This document shows, in pieces, positions 6,861 to 8,486 of a stretch of DNA of 8,486 nucleotides. Each line of letters opens with the position of its first letter. Position 1 is the first letter of the stretch. The stretch comes from Actinobacteria bacterium UBA5176 (lineage in GTDB: Bacteria > Actinomycetota > UBA4738). Location: positions 1 to 8,486 of the forward strand of contig DHWS01000116.1 of assembly GCA_002413305.1 (NCBI GenBank), given 5' to 3'. A program made the position numbers and the translations under genes. The notes under the pieces are model-generated. The model searched no databases. It saw only the letters and a program-made list of their open reading frames with translations, and was not told the DNA's origin.

Positions 6861-7766
6861 ATGCCACGGATCCTGGTCGCCACCCCCGACGGGCTCCACA
6901 CGTTCGACGAGCGAGGCTCGCCCGGGCCCATCCATCACGCCGGCCGAACGGTGACCACGGTCGCCCCCGACCGGGAGGAGCTGTGGGCCATCGTCGAGGG
7001 GGCGGAGGTCTGGCACGACCCGGGCACGGGCGGGTGGGACCACGTCGCCGACGTCGAACGCCTACGAGGCACCTGTCTCGCCGGCGTGGATAACGACGTC
7101 TTCGTCGGCGCGTCCGAAGCTCGGCTGTTCCGCGTCGCCGGTCACGGGCTCGACCCGGTCGAGGCCTTCGACCGGGTCGAGGGCCGCTCCGGCTGGTACA
7201 CCCCGTGGGGTGGTCCCCCCGATACCCGGTCGATCTCAGAGTGGGGCGAAGCGATCTACGTAAACGTGCACGTTGGCGGGATCCTCCGCACCGAGGATCG
7301 GGGCCTCACCTGGACGCCGACGATCGACGTCGACGCCGACGTCCATCAGGTGGCCACCGCCGAAGGGCTCGTGCTCGCCGCGTGCGCCGGCGGCCTGGCG
7401 ATGAGCGTGGACCGGGGCGGCACCTGGACGTTCCGGACCGACGGCCTCCACGCGCCCTACGCCCGCGCCGTCGCTGTCAGCGGCGACGCCGTCCTGCTGT
7501 CGTGTTCGAACGGTCCGCGTGGGGGGCATGCCGCGCTCTACCGCGGCGCCCTCGCCGGTGGCGCGCTCGAGCGTTGCCGCACCGGGCTCCCCGAGTGGTT
7601 CGACGACAACATCGACACCTACTGTCTGGACGCGCTGCCGGAGGGCTCGTTCGCCGCGTTCGGGACGTCCGACGGCCGGGTCTTCGCGTCCGAGGACTCC
7701 GGCGCGACCTGGCTGGAGCTCGCCGGCGGGCTCGCACCGGTGCGCCGGGTGCTGGTCCTGCCATGA
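6861..7766 (+). CDS. BNR/Asp-box beta-propeller protein (sortilin/WD40-YVTN-like fold)
   Basis: The 301-residue protein starts MPRILVATPDGLHTF and is built from repeated blades. Three Asp-boxes are clear: TEDRGLTW (144-151), SVDRGGTW (182-189) and SEDSGATW (277-284), matching S/T-x-D-x-G-x-T-W, each followed by a segment such as a GL or GG turn. Other blades are degenerate. This points to a six- or seven-bladed propeller of the kind annotated as exo-alpha-sialidase-like or WD40/YVTN/BNR-like. Catalytic sialidase features such as an Arg triad are not evident, so enzymatic activity should not be assumed; binding or scaffolding is as likely. No signal peptide or membrane helix is seen, so it should be cytoplasmic. 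The start has no strong ribosome binding site. It follows the TlpA-like gene by 61 nt. A 14-bp perfect inverted repeat lies inside it at 7149-7181. Confidence 0.82.
   Translation: MPRILVATPDGLHTFDERGSPGPIHHAGRTVTTVAPDREELWAIVEGAEVWHDPGTGGWDHVADVERLRGTCLAGVDNDVFVGASEARLFRVAGHGLDPVEAFDRVEGRSGWYTPWGGPPDTRSISEWGEAIYVNVHVGGILRTEDRGLTWTPTIDVDADVHQVATAEGLVLAACAGGLAMSVDRGGTWTFRTDGLHAPYARAVAVSGDAVLLSCSNGPRGGHAALYRGALAGGALERCRTGLPEWFDDNIDTYCLDALPEGSFAAFGTSDGRVFASEDSGATWLELAGGLAPVRRVLVLP
7149..7181. repeat. Perfect 14-bp inverted repeat inside the propeller gene
   Basis: CTCGACCCGGTCGA (7149-7162) is followed by the spacer GGCCT and then its exact reverse complement TCGACCGGGTCGAG (7168-7181). On RNA it would form a strong hairpin with a 5-nt loop. 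It encodes LDPVEAFDRVEG, so it is also a short protein repeat (DPVE, DRVE). No T-run follows, so it is not a standard terminator. It is the longest perfect hairpin I noticed in the window. Confidence 0.6.
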
Positions 7767-7806
7767 CGGCGGGTGATCCAGGAGTGGCGGGTTCCCGATG
7801 ACGGGA

Positions 7807-7812
7807 TAGGCT
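7807..7812 (+). promoter_or_regulatory. Possible -10 element (TAGGCT) before the DUF2461 gene
   Basis: TAGGCT fits TANNNT and lies in the 76-nt gap between the propeller and DUF2461 genes, 30 nt before the start codon. That would leave a leader of about 24 nt, long enough to hold the GGGAGG ribosome binding site. It resembles the TAGACT motif near 5536. No clear -35 is seen, so this is tentative. Confidence 0.28.
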
Positions 7813-7842
7813 CTCGCGGACCGGGTCGAAGGGAGGGGCGGG

Positions 7843-8481
7843 ATGGCGTTTCGAGGGTGGCCGGTGGAGGCCCTGGAGTTCTTCGAGGCGCTGGAAGCCG
7901 AGAACACCAAAGCCAACTGGCAGCGGAACAAGGCGACGTACGAGACGAAGGTCCGCGCTCCGATGGAGGAGCTCTTGGCCGAGCTGCAGCCGGAGTGGGG
8001 CGATGGCCGGATCTTCCGTCCCTACCGCGACATCCGGTTCAGCGCCGACAAGTCTCCGTACAAGACGAACATCGGGGCAATGATCGGCGGCGGTTACGTG
8101 CAGCTAACGGCGGAGGCGCTGGGGGCCGGCTCGGGCATGTGGGAGATGGCGCCGGACCAGCTCGAGCGGTACCGGGAGGCGGTGGACGCAGGGCGAACGG
8201 GCTCCCGCCTGGTGGGCATCGTGGCCGACGCGCGGGCAGCGGGCATCGACGTCCAGGGTCACGGGGTGCTCAAGACGGCGCCGAAGGGGTACCCGAAGGA
8301 CCACCCGCGGGTCGAGCTGCTTCGTTACAAGGGCATCGTCACGTGGAAGGAATGGCCGGCCGGCGCGTGGCTGGGGACCCGCAAGGCGAAGGACCGCGTG
8401 GTCGGGTTCCTGGAAGCCTCGAAGCCGCTGAACGCATGGCTCCGCGCGAACGTGGGCCTGTCGACTGTAAAGGCCGGTTGA
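7843..8481 (+). CDS. DUF2461 (TIGR02453) family protein
   Basis: The complete 212-residue protein matches DUF2461. It has FRGWPVEALEFFEALEAENTKANW at the N-terminus, where the family typically has a F-x-FL-x2-L-x3-N-x3-W pattern. The family's best conserved block, FRPYRDIRFSADKSPYKTNIGA, is at 58-79. A YVQL segment and MAPDQLERYREAV lie around 85 and 102-114, and GYPKDHPRVELLRYKG is at 149-164. It is soluble, with no signal peptide or membrane helix. The biochemical function of the family is not established, so none is claimed. The ATG at 7843 is supported by GGGAGG about 7 nt upstream. It is separated by 76 nt from the propeller gene and ends just before the window edge; the last 5 nt after the stop hold nothing. 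Confidence 0.93.
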   Translation: MAFRGWPVEALEFFEALEAENTKANWQRNKATYETKVRAPMEELLAELQPEWGDGRIFRPYRDIRFSADKSPYKTNIGAMIGGGYVQLTAEALGAGSGMWEMAPDQLERYREAVDAGRTGSRLVGIVADARAAGIDVQGHGVLKTAPKGYPKDHPRVELLRYKGIVTWKEWPAGAWLGTRKAKDRVVGFLEASKPLNAWLRANVGLSTVKAG

Positions 8482-8486
8482 AACCT

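Overview
The window is a strongly G+C-rich, densely coded bacterial chromosome segment with eight genes, seven complete and one cut by the left edge. Codon use looks uniform, with third positions rich in G and C. I see no insertion sequence, phage gene, CRISPR array, tRNA or rRNA. The most likely source is an actinobacterial lineage, perhaps deep-branching and uncultured. The reasons are the tig-clpP-clpX cluster, a DUF2127 protein with the N-terminal Cys-rich extension I associate with actinobacterial homologues, an ArsR-like/DUF2087 regulator, TANNNT motifs close to start codons, and several genes without a clear Shine-Dalgarno. A related high-GC phylum such as Chloroflexota is not excluded.

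Left part (1-2191, minus strand): a protein quality-control cluster read right to left as tig (trigger factor), clpP (protease subunit) and clpX (first 41 codons only). tig and clpP touch or overlap, and clpP and clpX are about 70 nt apart. Trigger factor binds nascent chains at the ribosome exit tunnel. ClpX unfolds substrates and feeds them into the ClpP chamber. Only one clpP lies between tig and clpX, whereas typical actinobacteria carry a clpP1-clpP2 tandem there.

Middle (2192-5488): a 122-nt divergent intergenic region separates tig from a plus-strand DUF2127 membrane protein. The 3' end of that gene overlaps by 14 nt the 3' end of a convergent, minus-strand GH38 alpha-mannosidase with its metal-binding and catalytic residues in place.

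Right part (5489-8486, plus strand): a 56-nt divergent gap leads to four co-directional genes. These are an ArsR-like winged-helix/DUF2087 regulator, a membrane-anchored TlpA/CcmG-type thioredoxin-fold protein 16 nt downstream, a cytoplasmic BNR/Asp-box beta-propeller protein, and a complete DUF2461 protein. The first two are probably one transcript. The last two are separated by gaps of 61 and 76 nt and may have their own promoters.

I found no convincing undescribed multi-gene system. The points most worth a second look are the putative zinc module on the DUF2127 protein, the divergent regulator/mannosidase arrangement, the regulator-thioredoxin pair, a 14-bp perfect inverted repeat inside the propeller gene, and a possible leaderless GTG start for tig.
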